Assembly (NCBI RefSeq): GCF_014596725.1
Contig: NZ_JACVEG010000007.1
Coordinates: forward strand, 141,571 to 205,570
Length of the DNA stretch: 64,000 bases
Source of the DNA: Vibrio sp. Y2-5
GTDB lineage: Bacteria > Pseudomonadota > Gammaproteobacteria > Enterobacterales > Vibrionaceae
Direction of reading: 5' to 3'
Below the pieces are notes generated by a model, which was not told the origin of the DNA, searched no databases, and worked only from the letters and a program-made list of their open reading frames with translations. Below, piece by piece: positions 9,625-18,665 of the stretch. The position numbers were made by a program, and so were the translations under genes. The stretch's first letter is position 1. Each line of letters begins with the position of its first letter.

Positions 9625-11565
9625 ATGAATCTAAATAATTTAACAATATCTGAAAATATAAAAAATATATTTTCAGATTTTTTCGACACTGTAGTATCAA
9701 GAAACTGCCATCCAGAAGAAATTAAAAAAATGTGGTGTTCAGATGTGATTGATGCTTTCAATCTTAGTATGCGTAGTGCAGACTTGTACAAGTTACGTTC
9801 GATGATTGAATGCGAACTATCTGATATTAATTTTTCCCATACGCTTGAAAAAGAATTTAAATATAAAGAATTAGTATCACTACTGTTTGAACAACTATCC
9901 TCGGAGTTAAATCTAAATACAAATAAGGGCCGGTTTGTTAGTAAATGCATAGAACTGGAACTCAATCTTGAAATGAAACATCAATATATTAATATTGATG
10001 TCGTCGAATTTATTAAGTCTTGCTATAACAAAGGGATTGATGTTTATATTGTTTCTGATTTTTATATGGACTCAAGTTTTATGGAACAATTGCTTAGACA
10101 TCATAAAATTGAGAGATTTATTAAAAAGGTATATGTTTCAAGTGAGTGTCTAAGTTCAAAGCGTACTGGAGCTTTATATAGAAAAGTAATATGTGAAAAT
10201 GATATTTGTACCACTGAAACGCTAATGATAGGTGATAATTATCACAGTGATTATGTAAAAGCACTAGAAGAAGATTTGTCTTCAGTACATATTGACAGGA
10301 ATGAGACATTTCAGTTTTACGAACAGTCTTTAATTAAGAATAATATCAAAGAGTTACGCTGTCGGCTGAATGAGAAATTTAGAGATGATAAATCCATTAG
10401 TTTTTGCTGGATGGCTATACCGTTATATGTATTTATAAAAAAACTGACATTGAATCTAGAGTTTAATCAAATTAAGAATATTATATTTCTAGCCAGAGAG
10501 GGGGAGTTTTTAAAAGAAATATATGACAATTTATCAAACTCAACAACTACCCAAAGCCACTATATGTATGCTTCTCGAAGGGCTACATATTTGCCTTCAT
10601 TAAAAAATTTGGCCGAGGAAAGTTTCAGTAAACTACTAGAACAATACCCTAGGATTTCTCTGAAATCATTTATTAGTTCTCTTGGATTAGATAAACATCT
10701 GAATAGCTTTCAAGATGCATTACCTGATCTATCATTTGAAGAACAGTATGAAAATTTAGAGAGTAGTGATGAATTTAAAAAACTAATTTCTAACCCAGTT
10801 TTTTGCAAAGTATATGATAGAGAAAGAGCTAGACAAAAAAAATATCTCAATGAGTACATTGATTATTTAGTAGGTAAAGAGGAGCTTCACTTAGTTGATG
10901 TTGGGTGGAGAGGGAGTATACAAGATAATATTAGGAGTGCGACGGGTAGGAACACTACAGGCTACTACTGTAGTGTCTTAAGTGGTGCTAGTGTTAGTGA
11001 TGATAGTATTAAGCACGGGCTATTGTTTCGACAATTCGGAACTAATAAAACTAGTATATATAATGAGTTTAGAGCTGCATTTGAAATATTTTGTTCAGCT
11101 TCACATGGTAGCTTAATTAAATATACCAGTTTTCCTAGTTTTGGTGAATTAGAACACAACGATTATGAGAGCAATTTATACACATCAAAAATCAGACCGT
11201 ATCAAGAAAGGCTTTTAGATATAATATTATGGTTAGAGAGCAGTCGAGAAAAATATGCTTTATCTACAAAGGAGTTTGAAAATGAACTTATTAATTACTA
11301 TGCTAAAGGTGTTCTTTTGCCAAGAGAAGTTGAAATAAAGGAAATTTCCGAAATAAAACATTATGAGAACTTTGGAACATTTGACTATTCGGTGTTGGGA
11401 GGGGGGCGGAATAAATCAAGGTTAGGTTACTTAATGGGTGTGGCTAAAAATCCTTCTTTTGAAATAGGTAAAGAATGGTGGAAGCCTGTTGCTTTTTATA
11501 ATAACGGCTGCTCTTTTTTGATGTACGTCTATTATCTATATAAAAAATATAAATTAGGTTTTTAA
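9625..11565 (+). CDS. HAD-superfamily hydrolase fused to a large uncharacterised domain (COG5610-like)
   Basis: The N-terminal part (about 1-230) has HAD motifs: DFFDTV at 18-23 with Asp18 as the likely nucleophile, VSDFYMD as motif II, a Lys region (KRTGALY), and GDNYHSDY as motif IV. The remaining 400 residues are soluble, with FLAREGEFL, YASRRATYLPS and DVGWRGSIQ patterns typical of the HAD-like proteins found in LPS and capsule clusters. I know of no settled biochemical role; sugar-phosphate hydrolysis or glycosyl transfer by the C-terminal half are both possible. The gene lies between the methyltransferase and the first glycosyltransferase, in very AT-rich DNA. Confidence 0.7.
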   Translation: MNLNNLTISENIKNIFSDFFDTVVSRNCHPEEIKKMWCSDVIDAFNLSMRSADLYKLRSMIECELSDINFSHTLEKEFKYKELVSLLFEQLSSELNLNTNKGRFVSKCIELELNLEMKHQYINIDVVEFIKSCYNKGIDVYIVSDFYMDSSFMEQLLRHHKIERFIKKVYVSSECLSSKRTGALYRKVICENDICTTETLMIGDNYHSDYVKALEEDLSSVHIDRNETFQFYEQSLIKNNIKELRCRLNEKFRDDKSISFCWMAIPLYVFIKKLTLNLEFNQIKNIIFLAREGEFLKEIYDNLSNSTTTQSHYMYASRRATYLPSLKNLAEESFSKLLEQYPRISLKSFISSLGLDKHLNSFQDALPDLSFEEQYENLESSDEFKKLISNPVFCKVYDRERARQKKYLNEYIDYLVGKEELHLVDVGWRGSIQDNIRSATGRNTTGYYCSVLSGASVSDDSIKHGLLFRQFGTNKTSIYNEFRAAFEIFCSASHGSLIKYTSFPSFGELEHNDYESNLYTSKIRPYQERLLDIILWLESSREKYALSTKEFENELINYYAKGVLLPREVEIKEISEIKHYENFGTFDYSVLGGGRNKSRLGYLMGVAKNPSFEIGKEWWKPVAFYNNGCSFLMYVYYLYKKYKLGF

Positions 11566-11566
11566 T

Positions 11567-12781
11567 ATGAATGTTTGTTTTTTGCTTTTTAGCCCTGACA
11601 TTAGCGGTGGTACTAATGTGATTTTTGAGCATGCAACAAGAATGCTTCAGTTTGATAATGAAGTAACTATTGTTACAGATGATAAAGTTAATACAAAAAG
11701 AATAGAATGGTTTCCAGGTGCTGAGAAAGTTACTTGGAAAACTTATAATGAAGTTCAGGGCGAATTATTTGATTTAGCTATTGCTACATGGTGGAAGACT
11801 ACATTCTCATTGCATAAAGTTAAAGCAAAAAAATATGCATATTTTGTCCAATCGATAGAGTCAAAGTTTTATCCTGAAGAAGAAGTTATTCTAAGAAATT
11901 TAGTTGAGCAAACTTACACGCTTCAAGTTGAGTTTATAACTGAAGCCAGTTGGATAAAAGAATATTTGTTTGATAATTACGCTGTAAATGCTCACTTAGT
12001 TAGAAATGGAGTGCGCAAAGAGTATTTCAATGAACAAATCGAACCTATATGTAAAAGAGAGCCTAATAAAACAAGATTATTGATTGAAGGACCTTTAAAC
12101 GTGTCCTTTAAGAATACCGAACTAGCTTTAGAAATTGCAAAGAAAAGTAATGCAGATGAAGTTTGGCTGCTAACATCAACACCAGTAGGCGCAATGAAAG
12201 GTGTTGATAAACTATTTAGCCGTGTTCCTATATCCAAAGTAGGACAAATATATGCCTCTTGCGATATTTTAGTTAAGCTATCTACTGTTGAGGGCATGTT
12301 TGGACCACCTTTAGAAGCTTTCCATTGTGGTTGTACATCGATTACTTACGATGTTACAGGCTATGATGAATATATAAAACACTCGTCTAATGCTTTAGTG
12401 TCTTTTACAAGAGAAGACGAAGAAGTTCTAAACTTTATTAATCAGTTGTGTGCTGATAAAAAGATGATTGACAATTTGAAATTTGAAGCTCTCAACACTG
12501 CTAATGATTGGCCGGACTGGGATAGTAGTTCCAAAGTATTTAACGATATTTGTTTAAACATCGTCAGCTCTGAAGTTAAGCATAATTACACAAGCTCTTT
12601 CAAAGCAGCAAGCTTAATGTGGGATACCTATTGGCAATCTGTTGAAAGTACTAAAATAGGAAATGCTTCAAAGTACAAACAAATAAGGTTTAAGGCGCTT
12701 AACTATATTAATAATAATTTCCCCAACCTATTTTTTAAACTTAGAAAAATAAAATACAAAATAGGTTCGTATAGTAGATAA
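11567..12781 (+). CDS. GT-B fold glycosyltransferase, WsaF/rhamnosyltransferase-like
   Basis: The 404-residue protein begins MNVCFLLFSPDISGGTNVIFEH, like the WsaF-type GT4 enzymes that add rhamnose. The C-terminal half has the donor-site pattern VEGMFGPPLEAFHCGC, an EX7E-type motif of family 4. No membrane segment is seen. It starts 1 bp after the preceding gene. Given rmlBADC in the same operon, L-rhamnose is a reasonable donor, but the sequence does not prove it. Confidence 0.82.
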   Translation: MNVCFLLFSPDISGGTNVIFEHATRMLQFDNEVTIVTDDKVNTKRIEWFPGAEKVTWKTYNEVQGELFDLAIATWWKTTFSLHKVKAKKYAYFVQSIESKFYPEEEVILRNLVEQTYTLQVEFITEASWIKEYLFDNYAVNAHLVRNGVRKEYFNEQIEPICKREPNKTRLLIEGPLNVSFKNTELALEIAKKSNADEVWLLTSTPVGAMKGVDKLFSRVPISKVGQIYASCDILVKLSTVEGMFGPPLEAFHCGCTSITYDVTGYDEYIKHSSNALVSFTREDEEVLNFINQLCADKKMIDNLKFEALNTANDWPDWDSSSKVFNDICLNIVSSEVKHNYTSSFKAASLMWDTYWQSVESTKIGNASKYKQIRFKALNYINNNFPNLFFKLRKIKYKIGSYSR

Positions 12782-12790
12782 ATATCGTAC

Positions 12791-13675
12791 ATGAATGATT
12801 TTAAATATGACGTTATAATTTGTACTTATAACGGAGAGAAATATATTCGAGACCAAATAAAAAGTATAATTGGTCAAGAAAATAAGCCGGCTAATATTAT
12901 TTTGTCTGACGACGGTTCTACAGATTATACGCTAGAAGTAGTTAAGAGTTTATTCCATGAGTTGAGTTATACTAATTACAGGATAATAAATGGGCCAAGG
13001 AAAGGGGTAACGTATAATTTCCTTCAATCATTAAGACACAGTAAAAGTGAGTATGTTTTATTTTCAGATCAAGACGATATCTGGTTAGACAATAAAATTG
13101 AATTGTATGAAGAAGAAGCTAATAAATGTAGTGCTAACGTTGCTACACTTTATTTTTCTGATTCGTTATTAATAAATGAGGTAGGAGAGGTTACGCAAAC
13201 TAGTTTCTTTGAGTACCAAAATTTAGATTTTAATACAGTTAGGGATGGTAGTATTTTATATCAAAATTGTGTTCAAGGGGCTACGATAATGATTAACAGT
13301 AAGTTAAGAGATGCTGTGATTAAATCTTTGAATATAATAAATATTGACAATATTGCCATGCATGATTGGTGGATTGCTGTTGTGGCAAGTTCGATAGGGC
13401 GCCCCATATTTGTTAGCGAACCTACTATCAAATACAGACAGCATGGCGGAAATTTGGTTGGAGCAAGGAGAAAGAGAAATCTGGCTCACAACTTAATTTA
13501 TATTGAAGATACAATTGCGTCATTAAAAATAGTAGCGAAGCAAATCGTAGAATATAGACGATTTAAAGAAAAATCTATCAGCATTAAAGATTTAACACGT
13601 AGTCAAACGAGAAGTTGTTCAATATTTAAGCGTGTTATTTTGAACGCTTTTGCTTTTTATTACTCCTTTAAATGA
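12791..13675 (+). CDS. Family 2 glycosyltransferase
   Basis: The 294-residue protein has a GT-A fold start (YDVIICTYNGEKYIRDQIKSI), the SDDGSTD motif, and FSDQDDIW carrying the metal-binding acidic cluster. An MHDWWI segment follows at about residue 195; this is usual in rhamnosyl- and related GT2 enzymes of O-antigen clusters. It is soluble and cytosolic. It probably adds one residue of the repeat unit; donor unknown. Confidence 0.85.
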   Translation: MNDFKYDVIICTYNGEKYIRDQIKSIIGQENKPANIILSDDGSTDYTLEVVKSLFHELSYTNYRIINGPRKGVTYNFLQSLRHSKSEYVLFSDQDDIWLDNKIELYEEEANKCSANVATLYFSDSLLINEVGEVTQTSFFEYQNLDFNTVRDGSILYQNCVQGATIMINSKLRDAVIKSLNIINIDNIAMHDWWIAVVASSIGRPIFVSEPTIKYRQHGGNLVGARRKRNLAHNLIYIEDTIASLKIVAKQIVEYRRFKEKSISIKDLTRSQTRSCSIFKRVILNAFAFYYSFK

Positions 13676-13687
13676 GTTTATTATAAT

Positions 13688-15616
13688 ATGCAAACCAATA
13701 CAAAAAGACTTGGTTATAACATGTTTGTAGGAATCATATTTTCGTTTCTCCTTACGTGTTACTCTATTGTGAATAATTTAGATGCTGATGTTAAATCTCA
13801 ATATTTGGTTACGATAGTTGCTACAGGTAATTCTTCAGATTACAGTAAGGGCAAAGAAATATGGCTGTATAAAATAGAAGGAAAGAACTGGCAAGTTAAG
13901 TCTTATGACGATGGTTGGGAAAATAGAAATGGTGTATGGGTTTCATACAAACAACAACCAGCCAAGTTGACATTGTCTTCGGAGTCTTTACCATCTCTAA
14001 CCTTTGCTACGCATCCTTATTCAGGTCTTGTTACTATTATATCAAATGGGAATGAATATAGTTATAATCTATATAGTAAATATCAAAAATTCATAGAGAT
14101 AACTCCTTTTAATATATGGGGGAATTTTGATATTTTCCTATTTATATTTCTATTCATTATTTTTTCTATATTCAGCTATACTCTTTCTTTATTGATGAAA
14201 GAGAAAACGTATAGTATTTTTCTTGTCTCAGTGATTAGTTTTATAGTTGCGTCAATCGTTTTATATGCTTTCTACCCAGGTACATATACGAACGATTCAG
14301 CAGATCAACTACATCAAGCGATTACTTCTAATTATAATGATTGGCATCCACCGCTTATGTCATTTTTTTGGTCAATGTTACTTTCATATACCCAAAGCTA
14401 TCCAATTTTATATTCAATTATAGTGGTTTTACTTGTGTTGGGGATGTTAGGCGTTTCAGTATTTTTGGTTATTGAGCATAGATATATAACTGCTTTATTT
14501 ACCCCACTGTTAGTATTTACTCCATATATAGTTAATTTTATAGGAGTTGTTTGGAAAGATGTATTCCTAGCAGCTTTTCTTCTCTTATCTGTTTCCATTC
14601 TTCTATTTACCAACTACAGTAAAAATAGATATTTATTGCTTTTTATTTATACATCTTCGATACTGTTTAGTATTATCGCAGTGGGTATAAGAACTAACGC
14701 AGTTTTCATTCTTATTTTTATGATTTCTTACGCATCTTATAACATATTTAACGGAAAGCTGAAATTATTAAAAACACTAATGGTGACTGCTTTTATTACG
14801 TTATTAGTATTTTGGGCTAATGGTGAATTTAAAAAAAATATTAACTCCGTGGAATCTTACCCTATTCAGTATCTACAATTGTATGACTTGGCTGGTATTT
14901 CAACGAGAATTGGAACATCTCTTTTCCCTGAGTATATAACAAAATCTGAAGCCTATAATTTTGAGGCAGTTAAAAGCTACTATATTGAATCGTTACAAAC
15001 TACTGGAAATGCAAATAAACTAGTCTTTCTAAGAGATAAAGAACCCTCAATCTTACCTCTTACTATTAATAAGGAAAATTTGTCTGCATTAAAATCTGCA
15101 TGGCTTAAATCAATTTTCGAAGAGCCTGTCGCATATATTAAACATAGACTTTCACTAATGAAATTCTTCTTGTTCAGTGGGTTCTATTCTACACAAATGC
15201 CTTCAAATGATGCTAGTAGAGAGCTGCTTTTTTCTAATTTTGAAATGAAGAATATTAGTGGGGAATATGATAAATATTTTAGGTTATATAGTCAGATGGC
15301 TATCTTATCAATTGTGGAATATTTTAATATACATGGGGTTATCAATGGTTTTTATGTGCTTTTATTTAATATTCTTACATTGGCACTTTCGTTGTTTATT
15401 AAGAAAGATAAAAATATTTTTAGGTTGATAGTGTTACTATCTACAACTTCTTTACTTTACTATGCTCCTTATATTATTTTTCTACCAGCGTCGGATTTTA
15501 GATATTTATACTGGCCTAGCGTGGCGGCTTCCATATGTATATTTATATTTTTTAGTATAATTTTTGAAACGATTTATAAAAGTTCAGAGGTTTTTTTATG
15601 TCGAAAGATGGGTTAA
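13688..15616 (+). CDS. Large polytopic membrane protein, DUF6020/GT-C-like; candidate periplasmic glycosyltransferase
   Basis: The 642-residue protein has one N-terminal membrane segment, a soluble domain of roughly 100 residues (about 30-130), then about ten or more membrane segments. Just after the second or third segment comes FYPGTYTNDSADQ (about residue 195-207) and then DWHPPLMSFFW. An acidic motif in the first long periplasmic loop is the hallmark of GT-C enzymes that use polyprenyl-phosphate sugars (ArnT, GtrC and relatives). Downstream lie an SMR transporter and a GtrB-like enzyme, which supply the other two parts of such a pathway. A polymerase role is the main alternative. The next gene overlaps its end by 19 bp. 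Confidence 0.68.
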   Translation: MQTNTKRLGYNMFVGIIFSFLLTCYSIVNNLDADVKSQYLVTIVATGNSSDYSKGKEIWLYKIEGKNWQVKSYDDGWENRNGVWVSYKQQPAKLTLSSESLPSLTFATHPYSGLVTIISNGNEYSYNLYSKYQKFIEITPFNIWGNFDIFLFIFLFIIFSIFSYTLSLLMKEKTYSIFLVSVISFIVASIVLYAFYPGTYTNDSADQLHQAITSNYNDWHPPLMSFFWSMLLSYTQSYPILYSIIVVLLVLGMLGVSVFLVIEHRYITALFTPLLVFTPYIVNFIGVVWKDVFLAAFLLLSVSILLFTNYSKNRYLLLFIYTSSILFSIIAVGIRTNAVFILIFMISYASYNIFNGKLKLLKTLMVTAFITLLVFWANGEFKKNINSVESYPIQYLQLYDLAGISTRIGTSLFPEYITKSEAYNFEAVKSYYIESLQTTGNANKLVFLRDKEPSILPLTINKENLSALKSAWLKSIFEEPVAYIKHRLSLMKFFLFSGFYSTQMPSNDASRELLFSNFEMKNISGEYDKYFRLYSQMAILSIVEYFNIHGVINGFYVLLFNILTLALSLFIKKDKNIFRLIVLLSTTSLLYYAPYIIFLPASDFRYLYWPSVAASICIFIFFSIIFETIYKSSEVFLCRKMG

Positions 15617-16380
15617 TAGGATATACAGGGTTTGTCGGACAAACTTTGTTAAAGCAGAGGCATTTTGATGCGTTATATCGCTCCATTAACATAGATGAAA
15701 TTATTGGTTGTGATTTTGACACAATTGTTTGCGCTGGAGCTCCGGCTGTTAAGTGGTTGGCGAATAAAGAACCGGATAGTGACAAAAAAAATATCGAAAA
15801 TTTGATTTTTCATTTGTCAAAGATAAGAGCTAAAAAGTTTATTCTGATTAGTACAGTTGATGTTTTCAGTTCTCCCAATTTGTCTAATGAAGAAACTTTT
15901 GTAAATAAGGAAAGCCTTCATGCTTATGGATTGCATAGGAGACTTTTAGAAGAGTTTGTTGAAAAAAACTTTGATGATTATATTATTGTAAGGCTTCCTG
16001 GATTAGTTGGTCCGGGATTAAAGAAAAATGTTATTTATGATTTTCAAAATAATAATAATATATCTTCAATAGATAGTCGGTCTGTTTTCCAGTTTTATCC
16101 AATGGTTAATCTTTGGCAGGATATAGAAATCGCCATAAAAAATAATTTAAAAATTATCCATTTAACATCCGAACCAATTAGTACAGCAGAAATTGCTGAT
16201 AAGGTATTTGGCATAAAAGACTTCCAAAATGAAGTGTTAGATATCCCACCTAAATATGATTTTCAAACAAATTATGTAGATATTTATGAAGGCAAACTTA
16301 ACTATCAATATTCAAAAAAAGAAGTCTTATTGTCGATTAGATCTTATGCTCAGTCTGAGCTAAAAGGAATGAATTCGTGA
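15598..16380 (+). CDS. Divergent NAD(P)-dependent SDR (sugar nucleotide epimerase/reductase-like)
   Basis: The 260-residue protein has a Rossmann start (GLIGYTGFVGQTLL, GxxGxxG) and the SDR layout CAGAPAV, then ISTVDVF, then YGLHR, then RLPGLVGPG. The catalytic pair is unusual: the Tyr is present but the usual Lys four residues on is Arg. It resembles dTDP-4-dehydrorhamnose reductases only broadly and is shorter. The gene overlaps the GT-C-like gene and is overlapped by the TIM-barrel gene (GTGA), so it belongs to the same coupled cassette. The substrate is unknown; loss of catalysis is possible. Confidence 0.7.
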   Translation: MSKDGLIGYTGFVGQTLLKQRHFDALYRSINIDEIIGCDFDTIVCAGAPAVKWLANKEPDSDKKNIENLIFHLSKIRAKKFILISTVDVFSSPNLSNEETFVNKESLHAYGLHRRLLEEFVEKNFDDYIIVRLPGLVGPGLKKNVIYDFQNNNNISSIDSRSVFQFYPMVNLWQDIEIAIKNNLKIIHLTSEPISTAEIADKVFGIKDFQNEVLDIPPKYDFQTNYVDIYEGKLNYQYSKKEVLLSIRSYAQSELKGMNS

Positions 16381-17189
16381 TTTCAATATCAAATATTGCT
16401 TGGGATGTAGATTTTGATGATGAGATGTCGGGTTTACTTATATCTTATGGGGTTAATTATATTGATATCGCTCATGCTAAATATTTTAATAATCCTGAAA
16501 ATATTTCTGATGACGAAATTAGGATTATTAATTCATATTGGTCTTCAAAAGGTATAAAGCCTTTAGGTATGCAATCATTGCTTTTTGGTACAACAGGTCT
16601 AAATTTATTTGGTGACAAAGAAGTAAAAAATAGAATGCTGACGCATTTATCTAATATCTGCCGAATTGGGAATAAATTGGATGCGAGAAAACTAGTTTTT
16701 GGTTCTCCTCGAAATAGAGATCGTTCTGAAATACCAGATAGTAAGCTATTGGATATTGCCCTACCTTTTTTTTACGATCTAGGTGAAATGGCATTAAGTA
16801 ATAATGTTATAGTTTGTTTAGAGCCTAATCCTGAATGTTATAACTCAAACTTTATGACCAATAGTCTAGACACCGCAAAAATAGTAGAATTAGTAGGACA
16901 TTCTAATATAAAGATGCAGTTGGACACAGGCGCTATGAATATTAATGATGAGTGTCCTAAGAAAATAATAGAATCAATATACCCATATGTAGGGCATATA
17001 CATATTAGCGAACCTCAGCTAAGGCCATTATCGTTTGATAGTAAGTATCATTCAAAAGTTGCACCTGTTGTTAATGAGTATTTCCCTAATGTTCCATTGG
17101 CAATTGAAATGCTCACTACTTCGAAAGATGTATGTATACAAGAAGTTGAAGTAGCGGTCAATTTAGTACAAAAACTTTATAAGCGTTAA
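16377..17189 (+). CDS. Xylose-isomerase-like TIM barrel protein (sugar phosphate isomerase/epimerase family)
   Basis: The 270-residue protein fits the AP-endonuclease-2/IolE-like barrel. Acidic and His residues at strand ends are visible: CLEPNPEC, MQLDTGAMN, HIHISEP and, near the end, LAIEMLT. These would bind a divalent metal and act on a sugar or cyclitol. GTG start overlaps the preceding stop. Found inside an O-antigen cassette with an SDR and an FAD enzyme, it may help make an unusual sugar; the reaction cannot be named. Confidence 0.72.
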   Translation: MISISNIAWDVDFDDEMSGLLISYGVNYIDIAHAKYFNNPENISDDEIRIINSYWSSKGIKPLGMQSLLFGTTGLNLFGDKEVKNRMLTHLSNICRIGNKLDARKLVFGSPRNRDRSEIPDSKLLDIALPFFYDLGEMALSNNVIVCLEPNPECYNSNFMTNSLDTAKIVELVGHSNIKMQLDTGAMNINDECPKKIIESIYPYVGHIHISEPQLRPLSFDSKYHSKVAPVVNEYFPNVPLAIEMLTTSKDVCIQEVEVAVNLVQKLYKR

Positions 17190-17192
17190 ATT

Positions 17193-17543
17193 ATGAAATG
17201 GTTGATTTTAATTTTAGGTGTTTTATCCAATGCATCAGCCAGTACTTTGATAAAAGTTGCTATGACAGAGCGGAAGCAAGCAATAAGTATTAGAGAGCCC
17301 TTAACTATACTAGCAAATTGGCCTTTATTCATCGGTGTACTTTTATATGGAGCTGCGTTTGTCCTTTACGCATTGGCACTAACCAAATTGCCACTTAATG
17401 TTGCGCATCCTATATTAACAAGTGGTTCTATAGCTTTAGTCGCAATAGCATCTGTAGTCATGTTTGGTGAAAGCATGAGCATCCTAAATATGTTGGGTGT
17501 ATTGATGATTATGGGTGGCGTAGTAGCATTAACTATAAGGTAA
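17193..17543 (+). CDS. Small EamA/SMR-type membrane transporter; candidate undecaprenyl-phosphate-sugar flippase subunit
   Basis: Just 116 residues form four membrane helices, as in EmrE and in ArnE/ArnF, the pair that flips undecaprenyl-phosphate-aminoarabinose. The LPLNVAHPILTSGSIALV stretch and a Glu in the last loop (FGES) are typical of the family. It lies between a TIM-barrel gene and an FAD oxidoreductase gene and close to a GtrB-like glycosyltransferase, so lipid-linked sugar flipping is a better guess than drug efflux. Only one such gene is seen, so it would work as a homodimer. Confidence 0.78.
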   Translation: MKWLILILGVLSNASASTLIKVAMTERKQAISIREPLTILANWPLFIGVLLYGAAFVLYALALTKLPLNVAHPILTSGSIALVAIASVVMFGESMSILNMLGVLMIMGGVVALTIR

Positions 17544-17546
17544 TTT

Positions 17547-18665
17547 ATGAAAAATTATCAAATTGCAATAATTGGTGGCGGCTTCTTTGGCCTATATCTA
17601 GCCGAGTTTTTTAATAAACTAGGTAAATCAGTTGTGGTATTGGAAAAAGAATCTGATGCAATGCAAAGAGCTTCTTATGTAAATCAAGCTCGAGTACATA
17701 ATGGTTATCATTATCCAAGAAGTATACTTACAGCTCTAAGATCTAGAATTTCGTTTCCTCGTTTTGTTGATGAGTTTTCATCATGTATCAAAAATGATTT
17801 TGATAAATACTATATGATATCAACAAAACTTGGAAAAGTATCTCCAAATCAGTTTGTTAAATTTTGTGAGCGAATTGGAGCAACTTGCGATCCGGCTCCA
17901 AATCATATAAAAAAACTAACCAATCCTCAGATGATTGATGCGATTTACAGAACAAAAGAATACGCTTTTGATTCGTCTATTTTAAAAGAAATTATGTTGG
18001 ATAGGTTAGATAAGCCTAACTTAGAATTATTTTTTGATTCTAGAGTAGTAAATGTTAGAAAATCTGATTCTTCAAATAAGTTGCAATTAGCTATAGAATC
18101 AGAACGATGTGATAACATTATTACTGCTGATCAGGTTTTCAATTGTACATATTCTTTATTAAACTCTTTGTTATCGAGGTCTGGTATTGATTTAATCCCT
18201 CTTAGGCATGAAATGACGGAAATGGCTATTGTAGATATGCCCGACGATTTCAGTAACCTTGGTATTACAGTTATGTGTGGACCATTTTTCTCTGCTATGC
18301 CTTTTCCATCAAAGAATGCTCACTCATTTAGTCACGTTAGATATACACCACATTACGAATGGAGTGATGGGTCTTCACAATATATTGATGCTCATGAGCA
18401 TTACAATCTTTCAGAAAAGAAATCCGCTTGGAAAAGTATGCAGCTAGATGCTCAGAGATATATTCCATCTTTTAAAGATATCCAATATAAAGAGTCAATA
18501 TGGGAAGTTAAGACTATTTTACCTAGAAGTGATTCAGACGATTCAAGACCTATATTATTTAAAGCAAATTATGCGATGCGCGGGTTTCATTGTATTATGG
18601 GTGGGAAAATAGATAATGTATATGACGCGATTAAAACTATTATAGACTTAGGTTTAGACAGATGA
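17547..18665 (+). CDS. FAD-dependent oxidoreductase (DAO-like) of surface-polysaccharide cassette
   Basis: The 372-residue protein starts with the FAD dinucleotide motif IIGGGFFGLY (G10, G12, G15) and VVVLEKE at the end of strand 2. A characteristic NQARVHNGYHYPRS segment follows at about residue 48. The C-terminus has SRPILF and a GFHCIMGGKIDN segment that would close the FAD site. It is not a UDP-galactopyranose mutase by its motifs. Redox chemistry on a nucleotide- or lipid-linked sugar is the likely role. Its stop overlaps the next start (ATGA). Confidence 0.75.
   Translation: MKNYQIAIIGGGFFGLYLAEFFNKLGKSVVVLEKESDAMQRASYVNQARVHNGYHYPRSILTALRSRISFPRFVDEFSSCIKNDFDKYYMISTKLGKVSPNQFVKFCERIGATCDPAPNHIKKLTNPQMIDAIYRTKEYAFDSSILKEIMLDRLDKPNLELFFDSRVVNVRKSDSSNKLQLAIESERCDNIITADQVFNCTYSLLNSLLSRSGIDLIPLRHEMTEMAIVDMPDDFSNLGITVMCGPFFSAMPFPSKNAHSFSHVRYTPHYEWSDGSSQYIDAHEHYNLSEKKSAWKSMQLDAQRYIPSFKDIQYKESIWEVKTILPRSDSDDSRPILFKANYAMRGFHCIMGGKIDNVYDAIKTIIDLGLDR

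Noticed and set aside
17193..17543. Drug efflux pump (EmrE-type)
   Set aside because: The family fits, but its place inside a sugar cassette with a GtrB-like gene favours lipid-linked sugar flipping.
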